Assembly: GCA_964573715.1 (NCBI GenBank)
Contig: CAZNKR010000012.1
Span: 1-45,874, forward strand
Reading direction: 5' to 3'
DNA length: 45,874 nt
From: SVEL01 sp964573715
Lineage (GTDB): Bacteria > Bacillota > Clostridia > Lachnospirales > Lachnospiraceae
Shown here piece by piece: positions 7,943-17,292 of this stretch. Made by a program: the position numbers and the translations under genes. The notes below the pieces were generated by a model. That model was not told where the DNA came from, did no database searches, and saw nothing but the letters and a program-made list of their open reading frames with translations. Positions within the stretch are counted from its first letter, which is position 1; the number at the start of each line of letters is the position of its first letter.

Positions 7943-8215
7943 ATGCGTATAGATGCTTTTAATCAGATATCACAGGTATATGGAATTAATGGCAAGATGA
8001 AGACTTCTCAGACAGCGAAAACTTCTGCATCAGATGTAGTTGAGATTTCCAACTTTGGTAAGGAATTAGCTATTGCAAAAAAGGCAGTACAAAATTCTTC
8101 GGATGTTAGAGAAGACGTTGTTGCAAATTTCAAGTCTCAGATTGATAAAGGAACATATGATGTTTCAGGAGAGGACTTTGCTGACAAGCTTATGGAAAAG
8201 TTTGGATTGATGTAG
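7943..8215 (+). CDS. flgM: Negative regulator of flagellin synthesis (anti-sigma-28) FlgM
   Basis: Small 90-residue protein. The C-terminal half holds the sigma-binding region (VREDVVANFKSQIDKGTYDV, then FADKLMEKFGLM), preceded by the typical SDVVEISNFGKEL segment. FlgM holds sigma-D inactive until the hook is complete. AAGGAGG lies before the ATG. It is the first gene of a run reaching csrA, with the sigma-D promoter directly upstream, which gives the usual feedback loop. Confidence 0.93.
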   Translation: MRIDAFNQISQVYGINGKMKTSQTAKTSASDVVEISNFGKELAIAKKAVQNSSDVREDVVANFKSQIDKGTYDVSGEDFADKLMEKFGLM

Positions 8216-8234
8216 TGAGAAAGGACGTAAGAAA

Positions 8235-8750
8235 GTGGCTAGTTTAATAGAAGAACTTATTTTGGTATTAGCAAGTGAAAATAAAGAGTATTCGGATCTA
8301 GTGATCCTTTCTCACGAAAAAACCAAAGTTATCGTAAACAACGATATTGATTATCTCACTAAGATAACAGAAGCAGAGCAAAGCTTTATTAATAGGCTTA
8401 ACAAGCTAGAAACAAAGCGAGAAGCTGTTGTTTGTGACATTGCAAACGTATTGTGTCAGGACCCTAAAAAACTAACAGTAAGAGATGTTATTGACTTACT
8501 TAAGGGTCAGCCATCAGAGCAAAACAAGCTTGCTCAAACCTATGATGAGCTAAAGACTACTCTAGACAGGATGGTGGCTGTAAATGAGCTTAACAAGAGC
8601 CTTATTCAGCAGTCTTTAGAACTAATTGACTTTGATTTGAATTTACTTTCTGGAACATATTCAGGTCCAGAAACAGCAAATTACACAAAAACTGCCTGCA
8701 ATTCTGGAAGCGTAGGCAAAACTTCAGGCGTATTCGACGCAAAACAGTAG
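8235..8750 (+). CDS. flgN: Flagellar export chaperone FlgN
   Basis: 171-residue, almost wholly alpha-helical protein (long amphipathic heptads up to LIQQSLELIDFDLNLLSG) fitting the FlgN fold, which binds the hook-filament junction proteins FlgK and FlgL and delivers them to the export gate. Its cargo genes follow immediately. The start is GTG with GAAAGGACG upstream. The B. subtilis homologue YvyG holds the same position between flgM and flgK. Confidence 0.9.
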   Translation: MASLIEELILVLASENKEYSDLVILSHEKTKVIVNNDIDYLTKITEAEQSFINRLNKLETKREAVVCDIANVLCQDPKKLTVRDVIDLLKGQPSEQNKLAQTYDELKTTLDRMVAVNELNKSLIQQSLELIDFDLNLLSGTYSGPETANYTKTACNSGSVGKTSGVFDAKQ

Positions 8751-8766
8751 GAAGGATTGGTGTTAT

Positions 8767-10653
8767 ATGTCGTTAATGACAAGTATATATACTGGCGTTA
8801 CTGGCCTACAAACCAGTTCTAATGCTTTAAATACAACTGCCCACAACTTAGCCAATATCAATACAAATGGATATGTTCGTCAGCAGGTAAGTATGGTGGA
8901 TGGAAATTACCAAAATCTTGGATATACCGCAGTTAATACAAAACAAGTTGGTCTCGGTGTTGTGTCCGCAGAATCAAGGCACATCAGGGACCTTTTATTA
9001 GATAATGCATATAGAGAGCAGGAAGGAAGAAGAGCCTTTTATGCTTCAAGATATAATGCTAGTGAGGAAGTTGAAACAATATTAGGTGAAACTGAAGGAG
9101 TGCAATTTCAAAATTCCTTGAAGGATTTAAAGGAAGCGATTTCAGAAATGGCAAAAACTCCAAACAGTACAGTTACACGAGCAGGACTTATAATGAGTGC
9201 TGAAGCTTTTATTACTCGTGCAGGTGAAGTATATAACGAATTGATTGCTTATCAGAAAACTATGGATAGCAAGGTGTCAGATACAGTTGATAGAATAAAC
9301 CAAATTGGAGATTCTATTAATGCATTAAACCTTAAAATAGCTTCTGTTGAATCGGCAGGCGTTGAAACAGCATCGGATCTTAGAGATTCACGAGATTTAC
9401 TATTAGATGAATTAGGAAGCCTCACTAAAATTGACTATCAGGAGGGCGAATTCGGAGTAGTTACAGTTAGAATCGAAGGAACCTCTTTTGTAAATAAAGA
9501 TGGAGTATTTCATATGGGAAAGGCTGAACTTAACAGTGCAGATGGTTCAAACTATTTGACACCTGTATGGCCAAACATTGATAACGCTCCAGTATATGAT
9601 ACATTTTCAGATATTTCCACAGCAAATAATAATGATATAGGCGAATTAAAAGGACTTCTTATTGCAAGAGGTTCTTATGTAGGCACATATAAGGATATTC
9701 CTCATGAGCCAGATTATTCTCAATATGCTACAGAAGCAGAAAGAGTTGCAGCATATGAACAATATCAAAAGGATGTTAAAACATACAATGAAACAGTGGG
9801 CAATTCAGTTATTTCAAAAACCCAGGCGATGTTTGATCAAATGATTAACAATATTGTTACATTAATCAATGATGCAATAAGTCCTACTGTAGATAAAACC
9901 TTTAATACAGAAACCAAAGTTACTGTACCAGCAGGTACGGTTATTAATACATTGGACGATACTCTTAAAGCTAAGCTAGCTGGGGCAGACGTAGATGCAG
10001 ATGGAGCATTAGTTACAGATACAAGCATTACATTAGATGCAGGATCTTCCTTGAAGATATTAAATATTGATGAAGATGAAAATGGCTGTTCTTTCGGATC
10101 AGATGCGGATAAGACACCAGGTACAGAGCTCTTTTCTAGAAAGGATGTTGACAGATACACAGTTGTAACGGGAGATGACGGAAAGAAATACTACGTATAC
10201 AACCCATACAACGAGTTTGGTAGTGAGTCATCTTATTCCCTTGACAATATTACAGTAAATCAAAAGGTTGTTGAAGATTATTCATTTTTACCATTTACCA
10301 CAGCCCAAGATGATGTTGATATCCAACGAGCAGCAGAGATTATAAAGATATGGGATACACCAAGCTTGAATTTAGACCCTTCAAACGCAACACCAAAGGA
10401 TTTTGATGATTACTACAGTGCAATGGTTGGAGTGGTAGCAAATGAAGGATTCATATACAATACAGTGGCAACTAGTCAGCAATCAGTGGTTCTTAGTCTT
10501 GATGGAAAAAGACAGTCTATACAGGGTGTATCTTCAGAAGAAGAACTAACCAATATGATAAAGTTCAAAAATGCATATGGAGCTTCGTCAAGATATATCA
10601 ATACAGTTGCAGAGATGATTGATACTCTTATTAATAGAGTGGGCAATTACTAG
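8767..10653 (+). CDS. flgK: Flagellar hook-associated protein 1, FlgK (first copy)
   Basis: Junction protein between hook and filament. The N-terminus has the flagellar axial signature (GVTGLQTSSNALNTTAHNLA, then NINTNGYVRQQ). The C-terminus has SIQGVSSEEELTNMIKFKNA and SSRYINTVAEMIDTLINRVG. At 628 residues it is longer than the B. subtilis protein, the extra length lying in a variable middle region (about 290-520). It is followed 14 bases later by a second FlgK. Both ends are intact, so each copy looks functional. Confidence 0.92.
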   Translation: MSLMTSIYTGVTGLQTSSNALNTTAHNLANINTNGYVRQQVSMVDGNYQNLGYTAVNTKQVGLGVVSAESRHIRDLLLDNAYREQEGRRAFYASRYNASEEVETILGETEGVQFQNSLKDLKEAISEMAKTPNSTVTRAGLIMSAEAFITRAGEVYNELIAYQKTMDSKVSDTVDRINQIGDSINALNLKIASVESAGVETASDLRDSRDLLLDELGSLTKIDYQEGEFGVVTVRIEGTSFVNKDGVFHMGKAELNSADGSNYLTPVWPNIDNAPVYDTFSDISTANNNDIGELKGLLIARGSYVGTYKDIPHEPDYSQYATEAERVAAYEQYQKDVKTYNETVGNSVISKTQAMFDQMINNIVTLINDAISPTVDKTFNTETKVTVPAGTVINTLDDTLKAKLAGADVDADGALVTDTSITLDAGSSLKILNIDEDENGCSFGSDADKTPGTELFSRKDVDRYTVVTGDDGKKYYVYNPYNEFGSESSYSLDNITVNQKVVEDYSFLPFTTAQDDVDIQRAAEIIKIWDTPSLNLDPSNATPKDFDDYYSAMVGVVANEGFIYNTVATSQQSVVLSLDGKRQSIQGVSSEEELTNMIKFKNAYGASSRYINTVAEMIDTLINRVGNY

Positions 10654-10667
10654 AAAGTGGTGAACTA

Positions 10668-12149
10668 ATGGCAAATACATTTTTTGGATTAACGATAGGA
10701 ACATCGGGACTATATGCAGCAAATGCCAATTTAAATGTTACCGCAAATAACATAGCAAATGAGCAAACTAAAGGATATTCAAGGCAGGAAGCAGTACAAC
10801 AGGCAACCACAGCGCTTAGGGTATATCAAAGATATGGCAGCGTAGGTACAGGTGTTGAAGTAACACAGATAAACCGAAATCGTGATGAATATTATGATTT
10901 AAAGTACTGGAATAACCAGACAAAGTACGGAGAATATTCCACCAAGAATTATTACATGCTTCAAATAGAAGATTATTTTAATGATAATGAAGAAAGTGGA
11001 TTTTCAAAGGAATACAATAATATTTTCGATGCATTGAATGTTCTTCAAAAGGATGCAGGAAGCACTACAGCGAGATCTTCCGTAATCAATTATGCGGAAA
11101 ACTTTATTGAATACATGGAAGAAATTAAGACAAAACTTACACTTTCCCAAGAGGATGTAAATGCAGAAGTAAATAACTATGTAGACAAGATTAATTCATT
11201 GTCCACACAGATAGGTACAATCAATAAGCAAATTAATATTATTGAACTAACAGGAACAAATGCCAATGAGATAAGAGACAAAAGAGCACTTCTTTTAGAC
11301 GAGCTTTCGCAAATTGTTGAAATTGATACAAAAGAAATAACCTATGACAATGGAAAATCAGAATTTTATGTATCTGTAGCAGGTAAGTCCCTTGTGAACA
11401 ATTATGATGCATATTCTCTAAAGGTTGAAACTAGAGATGCGGCAGCAGATACTAATGATGCTCCAGGCTTATACAAAATAAAATGGAGCTATGGTGACGA
11501 TTTTGATGTTATTAAAGAAGATATACATGGTTCACTTTATTCCTTAATTCAGATTAGAGACGGAAATAACGGAGTAGCAGAGGTTGGAAATGAAGAGTCT
11601 GCACCAATAGACTATAAAGGTATTCCCTACTATTATGATCAAATCAATAGCTTTTTAGAATCCTTTACTACACAGTTTAACGAAATTCAGGCAAAGGGTC
11701 AGGGCTTAAATGGTGAATCAGGTGCGGATAATCCTATCTTTTTAGTTTCTGATACCGGTCATTATTCAGTTAATCCAGATTTGTTAAATGATCCGTCACT
11801 TTTAGTTACCACAGCAAATGTAGCAAATGGAACTGCGCAGTATGATTTAACAGTAGAGATGATTGCTTCAAAGGATTCAAAGAACTATAAGGGCGGAACG
11901 GCCATTGAATATTTGAATTCTATAGTAACAGAAATAGCAATTGACACTAAAAAGTCTGGTTCATTAGAAACCAACTATACCAATATTCAAAAGAATATAC
12001 AAAACCAAAGACTTTCGGTAATGGGTGTAGATGCAGATGAAGAAGCCATGAATCTGGTAAAATATAAAGAAGCATATGATTTAGCTTCAAAAGTAATATC
12101 TATAATGAATGAAATATACAGCAAACTAATAAATGAAACCGGTGTATAG
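10668..12149 (+). CDS. flgK: Flagellar hook-associated protein 1, FlgK (second copy)
   Basis: 493 residues. It starts GLTIGTSGLYAANANLNVTA and NNIANEQTKGYSRQE, and ends with RLSVMGVDADEEAMNLVKYK and ASKVISIMNEIYSKLINETG, the FlgK end signature. It differs clearly from the preceding copy (different middle domain, shorter, many tyrosines), so it is an old duplication rather than a recent one. FlgK rings normally contain one protein type; two in one operon suggests a two-layer junction or a division of labour with FlgL. The ATG has a GGTG-type ribosome binding site. Confidence 0.9.
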   Translation: MANTFFGLTIGTSGLYAANANLNVTANNIANEQTKGYSRQEAVQQATTALRVYQRYGSVGTGVEVTQINRNRDEYYDLKYWNNQTKYGEYSTKNYYMLQIEDYFNDNEESGFSKEYNNIFDALNVLQKDAGSTTARSSVINYAENFIEYMEEIKTKLTLSQEDVNAEVNNYVDKINSLSTQIGTINKQINIIELTGTNANEIRDKRALLLDELSQIVEIDTKEITYDNGKSEFYVSVAGKSLVNNYDAYSLKVETRDAAADTNDAPGLYKIKWSYGDDFDVIKEDIHGSLYSLIQIRDGNNGVAEVGNEESAPIDYKGIPYYYDQINSFLESFTTQFNEIQAKGQGLNGESGADNPIFLVSDTGHYSVNPDLLNDPSLLVTTANVANGTAQYDLTVEMIASKDSKNYKGGTAIEYLNSIVTEIAIDTKKSGSLETNYTNIQKNIQNQRLSVMGVDADEEAMNLVKYKEAYDLASKVISIMNEIYSKLINETGV

Positions 12150-12163
12150 GAAGGAGGAAGCTT

Positions 12164-13615
12164 ATGAGAATTACTAGTGGCATTATGATGAATAATTCCT
12201 TATACAATATCAATAACAACAAAAAGCTGATGGATACACTTAATACACAGCTTGAAACAACAAAGAAAATCCAAAGACCTTCAGAAGATCCTATTGTTGC
12301 GATTAGAGCATTAAGACTTCGTTCTACATATAGTGAGATTACACAGTATCTAGAAAAAAATGTACCAGATGCACGTTCTATTATGGAAACCACAAACGAT
12401 GCATTAGACAGTATTAATTCAGTACTTACGGAAATTACATATTACTGTAATCAAGGTGTAAATGATTATAATACTGTGGCTGAACGTAATACACTTAAGA
12501 CAACTCTAGAGCAGCTTAAATATCAGGTATATGCAGATGGGGATGCTGATTTAAATGGCAATTCTTTATTTACAGGATATAAGATGGATTCATCCCTCAC
12601 ATTCCAGACCGATGAGGTGGATACGAAATATTCTATATCACAGCAGTTATCAGCCAGTGACATGGATAATATGAATAGAATAGCAGGTATTACTACTAAT
12701 TCAATATATACAGCAGATCAAAGAGATGTAACTAATATTACATTTCATGTGGCAAAGCTTGCATATGATAATCTTGATTCTATAGGAACAATTACACTTA
12801 CCAATGCTGACGGAACAACCTCAACGATTACTCCTGAGGTACGTTCAAAGGAAGCTTATGATGCGGCTGGAAACAGTGTATATACCGCTGTTGCAGGTGG
12901 AGCTGTATTTATTCCGGAAACCGGCGAGCTATTAATATCTGACGCAGTATATCAAAGCCTGTCAAATGGAGGAAAGCTGGATCTAAATTATGAAAGAACA
13001 GGCTTTTCAAAGGGTGAATTAAAACCTGAGCATTATTTTGACTGTACAAATCAGAATACAGGGGTATCCTATACTGCAAGTGATCAAGAAATAGACTATA
13101 CAATTAACTTTAATCAAACTATTAAGGTTAATACTCAGGCAAAGGATGTTTTAAAACATGATTTAGGCCGAGATTTGGATGAGATGATTTATGCAGTTAC
13201 GGCAGCGGTAGACGCGCAAAATAAAATAGATAAGTTAAATGATGAATATCAGTCCGCAACCTCTGATTCAGACAAAGCAGCTATTCAATCAATGCTTACA
13301 GCAGCTAAGCTTGAGCTTTCTTATGCAGAGAGTAATATGGGAACCGCATTTTCTAAGGGTATTACCAATTACCAGAATCATCAAGAGGTTTTAAACTATG
13401 AGTTAGCAGATTTAGGAGCGAGAATGGTAAGACTTAACCTAAATGAAGAAAGATTAAGCGCACAAAAGCTCAGTGTTCAAAACTTAAAGAGCAAGAACGA
13501 AGAAGTAGATACAACTAAAGTAGCAGTTGAATTCAAAGCAGCAAGTAATGTATATGATGCATCACTTGCAGCAACAGCAAAGGTTATTCAAAATTCTTTG
13601 CTTGATTTCCTATAA
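12164..13615 (+). CDS. flgL: Flagellar hook-associated protein 3, FlgL
   Basis: 483 residues, flagellin-like at both ends: MRITSGIMMNNSLYNINNNK, KIQRPSEDPIVAIRALRLRS near the start, and VEFKAASNVYDASLAATAKV then IQNSLLDFL at the end. It forms the adaptor ring between FlgK and the filament. Length exceeds the usual 300 or so, with an inserted domain around residues 170-330. AAGGAGG lies before the ATG, 14 bases after the second flgK. Confidence 0.92.
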   Translation: MRITSGIMMNNSLYNINNNKKLMDTLNTQLETTKKIQRPSEDPIVAIRALRLRSTYSEITQYLEKNVPDARSIMETTNDALDSINSVLTEITYYCNQGVNDYNTVAERNTLKTTLEQLKYQVYADGDADLNGNSLFTGYKMDSSLTFQTDEVDTKYSISQQLSASDMDNMNRIAGITTNSIYTADQRDVTNITFHVAKLAYDNLDSIGTITLTNADGTTSTITPEVRSKEAYDAAGNSVYTAVAGGAVFIPETGELLISDAVYQSLSNGGKLDLNYERTGFSKGELKPEHYFDCTNQNTGVSYTASDQEIDYTINFNQTIKVNTQAKDVLKHDLGRDLDEMIYAVTAAVDAQNKIDKLNDEYQSATSDSDKAAIQSMLTAAKLELSYAESNMGTAFSKGITNYQNHQEVLNYELADLGARMVRLNLNEERLSAQKLSVQNLKSKNEEVDTTKVAVEFKAASNVYDASLAATAKVIQNSLLDFL

Positions 13616-13645
13616 AATACTATTTTCAGAAGGGATGGTTTTATT

Positions 13646-14110
13646 ATGAACATAACAACAAATTTATTTGGAGAAGTTGAAGTAGATGAAAGCAAAATTA
13701 TATATTTTACACAGGGGATTGTTGGATTTCCTGATTTAAAACAATTTATGCTTATCCATGATTCAGAGGATGAGGAGAAAAAGATTTCTTGGTTGCAGTC
13801 AATAGACGAGACAGGTTTTGCTCTTCCAGTTATTGATCCTTTAGTAATTGACTCAAACTACAATCCAGAAATCGAAGATGAACTATTAAGACCTTTATTG
13901 ATATCAGATGAGGATCAGCTATTAGTATTGGCAACAATAACAGTTCCTTCAGATATTACAAAAATGACCTCAAACCTTAAGGCTCCAATTATTATAAATG
14001 CAGCAACTCTTAAGGCAGCGCAGTTAATTGTTGAGGATGAAAAATATATAGTAAAATATCCAATATACGATATACTAAAGGGTAACAAGGAGGGTGAAAG
14101 CTTATGCTAG
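13646..14110 (+). CDS. fliW: Flagellar assembly factor FliW
   Basis: 154 residues with the FliW pattern: FGEVEVDESKIIYFTQGIVG at the start, then ISWLQSIDETGFALPVIDPL, and a central PLLISDEDQLLVLATITVP. FliW binds flagellin in the cytoplasm and, when free, binds CsrA allosterically, relieving repression of flagellin translation. Its stop overlaps the csrA start by 7 bases, the usual coupled pair. It sits after flgL as in Bacillus. Confidence 0.95.
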   Translation: MNITTNLFGEVEVDESKIIYFTQGIVGFPDLKQFMLIHDSEDEEKKISWLQSIDETGFALPVIDPLVIDSNYNPEIEDELLRPLLISDEDQLLVLATITVPSDITKMTSNLKAPIIINAATLKAAQLIVEDEKYIVKYPIYDILKGNKEGESLC

Positions 14111-14316
14111 CATTATCTAGAAAAAAAGACGAAGCAATAGTCATTAACAATGACATTGAGATAACTATAATCGAGGTAAAGGGAGATCAAGTAAAGCTTG
14201 GAATCTCAGCACCAAAATCTGTACCTATTTATCGTAAAGAGGTTTATGTGCAGATTCAAGAAGCCAACAAAGAAGCTGCAGATGCTACAGCTTTTAGTGC
14301 GCTTAAAAAATTATAA
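14104..14316 (+). CDS. csrA: Carbon storage/translation regulator CsrA
   Basis: 70 residues with the CsrA fold in full: MLALSRKKDEAIVINNDIEI, then GDQVKLGISAPKSVPIYRKE and VYVQIQEANK. The dimer binds GGA motifs, ideally in hairpin loops, next to ribosome binding sites. Candidate targets are visible nearby in the leaders of flaG, the flagellin gene and the distant fliD-like gene. It is the last gene of the flgM operon. Confidence 0.97.
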   Translation: MLALSRKKDEAIVINNDIEITIIEVKGDQVKLGISAPKSVPIYRKEVYVQIQEANKEAADATAFSALKKL

Positions 14317-14326
14317 TTAGCAAAAA

Positions 14327-14354
14327 CTAAAGTTTATAAATTTTTTTCCGATAA
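14327..14354 (+). promoter_or_regulatory. Sigma-D promoter of the flaG-fliD-fliS operon
   Basis: CTAAA (14327-14331), 16 bases, CCGATAA (14348-14354). The same form and spacing as the flgM promoter, only 11 bases past csrA. Confidence 0.88.
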
Positions 14355-14416
14355 ATATTGTAGAAACTAATAGATTATTTAATTATGCAATCTATTACTT
14401 GAAGGCTTTGATATTT

Positions 14417-14461
14417 GCGAAACAAGGAAGTTTGCAGGAACAGTGCACATGTACAAGGAGG
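14417..14461 (+). promoter_or_regulatory. Candidate CsrA-binding hairpins in the flaG leader
   Basis: GCGAAAC-AAGGAA-GTTTGC (14417-14435) folds into a stem with one bulged G and shows GGA in its loop, in the context ACAAGGAAGT, close to the CsrA consensus. GCA-GGAACAG-TGC follows at 14434-14446 with another GGA. The SD ACAAGGAGG (14453-14461) supplies a third. This multi-site layout with one site on the SD is typical of CsrA-repressed messages. Confidence 0.5.
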
Positions 14462-14469
14462 TAAGGCGT

Positions 14470-14871
14470 ATGTCTATCGAATCAGTAAGAAATGTAAATA
14501 ATTATCAACAGTCAGGAACATCCAATGCACCTCAAGCACCAAAGGTGAGCACTCAAGCTAATCAAGCTGTGGCTACAAAGGTACAGGATATTTCATTATC
14601 AAATGAAAAGAGCAATACTCCATCAGTATCAAATGATGCTAGGACAGAGATGACAAATGAACAGATAAAAAAAGCAGTATCAGATTTAAACAAGAAGATG
14701 TCTAGCACATCTTGCCAGTTTGGAATCCATGATGCTACAAATAGAGTAACTATAAAGATTATTGACAATATAACAAAAGATGTTATTAAAGAATATCCAG
14801 CAGAAGAAACTCTTGAGATGATTGAAAAGGCTTGGGAACTTGCCGGAATTATGGTTGATGAAAAACTATAA
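14470..14871 (+). CDS. flaG: FlaG family flagellar protein
   Basis: A low-complexity N-terminal half rich in Ser, Gln and Ala is followed by the conserved FlaG domain (ISDL-like VSDLNKKMSSTSCQFGIHDA, then VTIKIIDNITKDVIKEYPAE, EETLEMIEKAWELAGIMVD). FlaG proteins affect filament length. The start is the ATG at 14470, placed by AAGGAGG at 14455-14461; a frame from 14443 exists but lacks a binding site. It leads the fliD-fliS operon. The gap to fliD holds a small hairpin, AGTTGT/ACAACT. Confidence 0.9.
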   Translation: MSIESVRNVNNYQQSGTSNAPQAPKVSTQANQAVATKVQDISLSNEKSNTPSVSNDARTEMTNEQIKKAVSDLNKKMSSTSCQFGIHDATNRVTIKIIDNITKDVIKEYPAEETLEMIEKAWELAGIMVDEKL

Positions 14872-14909
14872 TCATCATAGTTGTGTAACAACTGGAAGGA
14901 AGGATATGT

Positions 14910-17201
14910 ATGGCAATTAAATTATCAGGTATCATTTCTGGTATGGATACAGATTCTATGATTGATGAATTAGTATCTGCATACAGCGGCCAGAAGGATA
15001 GCATATACAGACAGCAAAAGAGTCTTTCATATACACAGGATGCATGGAAGACATTAAATACAAAGATATATAAGCTTTTTTCAGGATCTCTTAGCAATAT
15101 GAGATTCTCTACAAATTATTCAAAAAAAGCAGTTACTACTTCTAGTAATAAGGCAACAATTTCAGGCTCTTCATCAGCAGTAAATGGAACACAGGAGCTT
15201 CAAATAAACAAGCTTGCAAAGTCTGGTTATCTTACAGGAGCAAAGCTTAACGGTAACTACAAAGGCTCATCAACTATGGCTGATTTTGGGGTTACAGGCG
15301 CTACTAGAATTAATGTCTCAGTTAATGGTGAAGATAAGTACGTTGATGTTACTAGTGATATGACAGTTAATTCTTTTGTCTCAAAACTTAAAGAAACAGG
15401 CATTAATGCCAGCTTTGATGAAACAAATCAAAGATTCTTTATAAGCTCAAAGGAAAGTGGAGCAAATCAGGATTTTTCACTTAGTGGAAATGATGCAGCA
15501 GGCAATACTTTGCTAAAAAGCATGGGATTATATACAGTTTCAACAACAGACATATCTGCATACCAAAGCTATATAGATGCAGCGACTGCAGATGAGAACT
15601 ATATTTCAAATCTTGCAAAGAATGAATACCTTAATTCGTTACTTACAGGCATTAGCGATGGACTTACAGCAGCTAATAAAGAGATGAATACTGCAATTAC
15701 TAATAACAAGGCAAGTATTACTGAATATAACAGTGAGATAGCCTTTGCGAAGAGTAGTGATGAAGCAAAAGAGAAATCCCTAAAGGCAGTAAGCGACAGC
15801 ATGGATGACTTAACTGATAAGATGAATAAGAAACAGGAAGCTATCGATGCAGAAGCAGACGAAACAAAAAAAGAAGCATTACAAAAAGAATACAACACAC
15901 TTAGCGAACAGTACAATAAGGCAAGTGAGCAGTATGAAAAGTATAATGCAATTAAAGATAGAATTGGTTCATCTGAAAGTGAAGATTTTCAAGCTAATAT
16001 AGAGGCATTTGAGACAGAGAACAAAGATCTTATCAAGTCTTTAGATGATGAGAATAAAGAACTACAGACTACTATAAATGAAAATAAAGAGCTTATTACT
16101 CAGACAAATGAAAAGAAGAAGGGCACATTAGCGGAAAAAGAAGAATATTTATCTGAAGATGCTATTGATTATGGTAGTGAAGAATATTTATCTACATTAC
16201 AAAAGTATAACGAAAAATTAGACAATGCAAAACAAGTAGTAGAAACATATAACAGATATGAAGAGTTGAGTAATAAGGATAATTTGACATCTGAAGAAGC
16301 TTCACAGCTTTCAAGCTTAAAGACAGAGCTTGGAATTGATCAATCTTCTCTTGGGGCAACTAGAGTGACTGGAGAAGACGCTATTATCACATTAAATGGA
16401 GCAGAGTTTACATCTACTTCAAATAGCTTTTCAATTAATGGCCTTACAATTACAGCCAATGCACTTACTGATCCAGAGGAAACTATATCTGTGACTACAT
16501 CTACCGATGTAGATGGCATATACAATATGGTAAAGGACTTCTTTAAGGAGTACAATACCCTTATTAACGAGATGGATTCACTATACAATGCAGCATCAGC
16601 TGGTTCATACAAACCCCTTACAGAGGATGAAGAATCAGAGATGTCAGATACCAAGGTGGAAAAATGGGAAAAGAAGATTACTGATGCAGCACTTAGAAAA
16701 GATTCAACATTGAATTCAGTAACATCTCTAATGAAGACAGCAATGACTCAAGGCTTTGAAGTTAATGGTAAGACCTACAATCTTTCTTCATTTGGTATAA
16801 AAACACTTGCATATTTCACAGCAGGAGAAAATGAAAAAGGAGCGTACCATATTGACGGTGATCCTGATGACTCGGCTACATCTGGTAATGCAGATAAATT
16901 AAAGAGTGCTATAGCGTCAGATCCTGATACATTTATAAGTTTCTTTTCACAGCTTGCATCAAATATGTATTCAAAGCTTAATTCACGAATGGCTTCTTCA
17001 TCACTTAGCAGTGCGTATACAATTTACAACGATAAGTATATGACAAGCCAATACAAATCTTATACATCAAAGCTTTCAGATTGGGATGATAAGATTGATG
17101 CTATGAGAGAAAAGTATGAAAAGCAGTTTGCTGCAATGGAGTCCGCTATGTCCACACTTAATAGCCAGCAATCTTCATTGGCATCTATGCTTGGATCATG
17201 A
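14910..17201 (+). CDS. fliD: Filament cap protein FliD (hook-associated protein 2), enlarged
   Basis: The N-terminus has the cap motif (LSGIISGMDTDSMIDELVSA, then SIYRQQKSLSYTQDAWKTLN). The C-terminus has KLSDWDDKIDAMREKYEKQF and AMESAMSTLNSQQSSLASML, both diagnostic. At 763 residues it is far longer than common FliD (roughly 450-500). The extra part is an acidic, Lys/Glu-rich stretch of heptads between about residues 230 and 480, predicted coiled coil, inserted between the two halves of the cap domain. FliD helps flagellin fold at the tip and may contact surfaces. Its chaperone candidate lies downstream of fliS. Confidence 0.92.
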   Translation: MAIKLSGIISGMDTDSMIDELVSAYSGQKDSIYRQQKSLSYTQDAWKTLNTKIYKLFSGSLSNMRFSTNYSKKAVTTSSNKATISGSSSAVNGTQELQINKLAKSGYLTGAKLNGNYKGSSTMADFGVTGATRINVSVNGEDKYVDVTSDMTVNSFVSKLKETGINASFDETNQRFFISSKESGANQDFSLSGNDAAGNTLLKSMGLYTVSTTDISAYQSYIDAATADENYISNLAKNEYLNSLLTGISDGLTAANKEMNTAITNNKASITEYNSEIAFAKSSDEAKEKSLKAVSDSMDDLTDKMNKKQEAIDAEADETKKEALQKEYNTLSEQYNKASEQYEKYNAIKDRIGSSESEDFQANIEAFETENKDLIKSLDDENKELQTTINENKELITQTNEKKKGTLAEKEEYLSEDAIDYGSEEYLSTLQKYNEKLDNAKQVVETYNRYEELSNKDNLTSEEASQLSSLKTELGIDQSSLGATRVTGEDAIITLNGAEFTSTSNSFSINGLTITANALTDPEETISVTTSTDVDGIYNMVKDFFKEYNTLINEMDSLYNAASAGSYKPLTEDEESEMSDTKVEKWEKKITDAALRKDSTLNSVTSLMKTAMTQGFEVNGKTYNLSSFGIKTLAYFTAGENEKGAYHIDGDPDDSATSGNADKLKSAIASDPDTFISFFSQLASNMYSKLNSRMASSSLSSAYTIYNDKYMTSQYKSYTSKLSDWDDKIDAMREKYEKQFAAMESAMSTLNSQQSSLASMLGS

Positions 17202-17292
17202 TGAAGTATGAAAAAGATTGAAATTATCAAGATAAATAATAATTAAAGTACGAAAGTATTAAATGATAATAAATATATCTAGGAGGTAAAAT

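Noticed and set aside
17240..17275. Sigma-D promoter before fliS (TTAAA-N16-TGATAAT).
   Set aside because: Only about four of the seven -10 bases fit. fliS probably relies on read-through from flaG-fliD.
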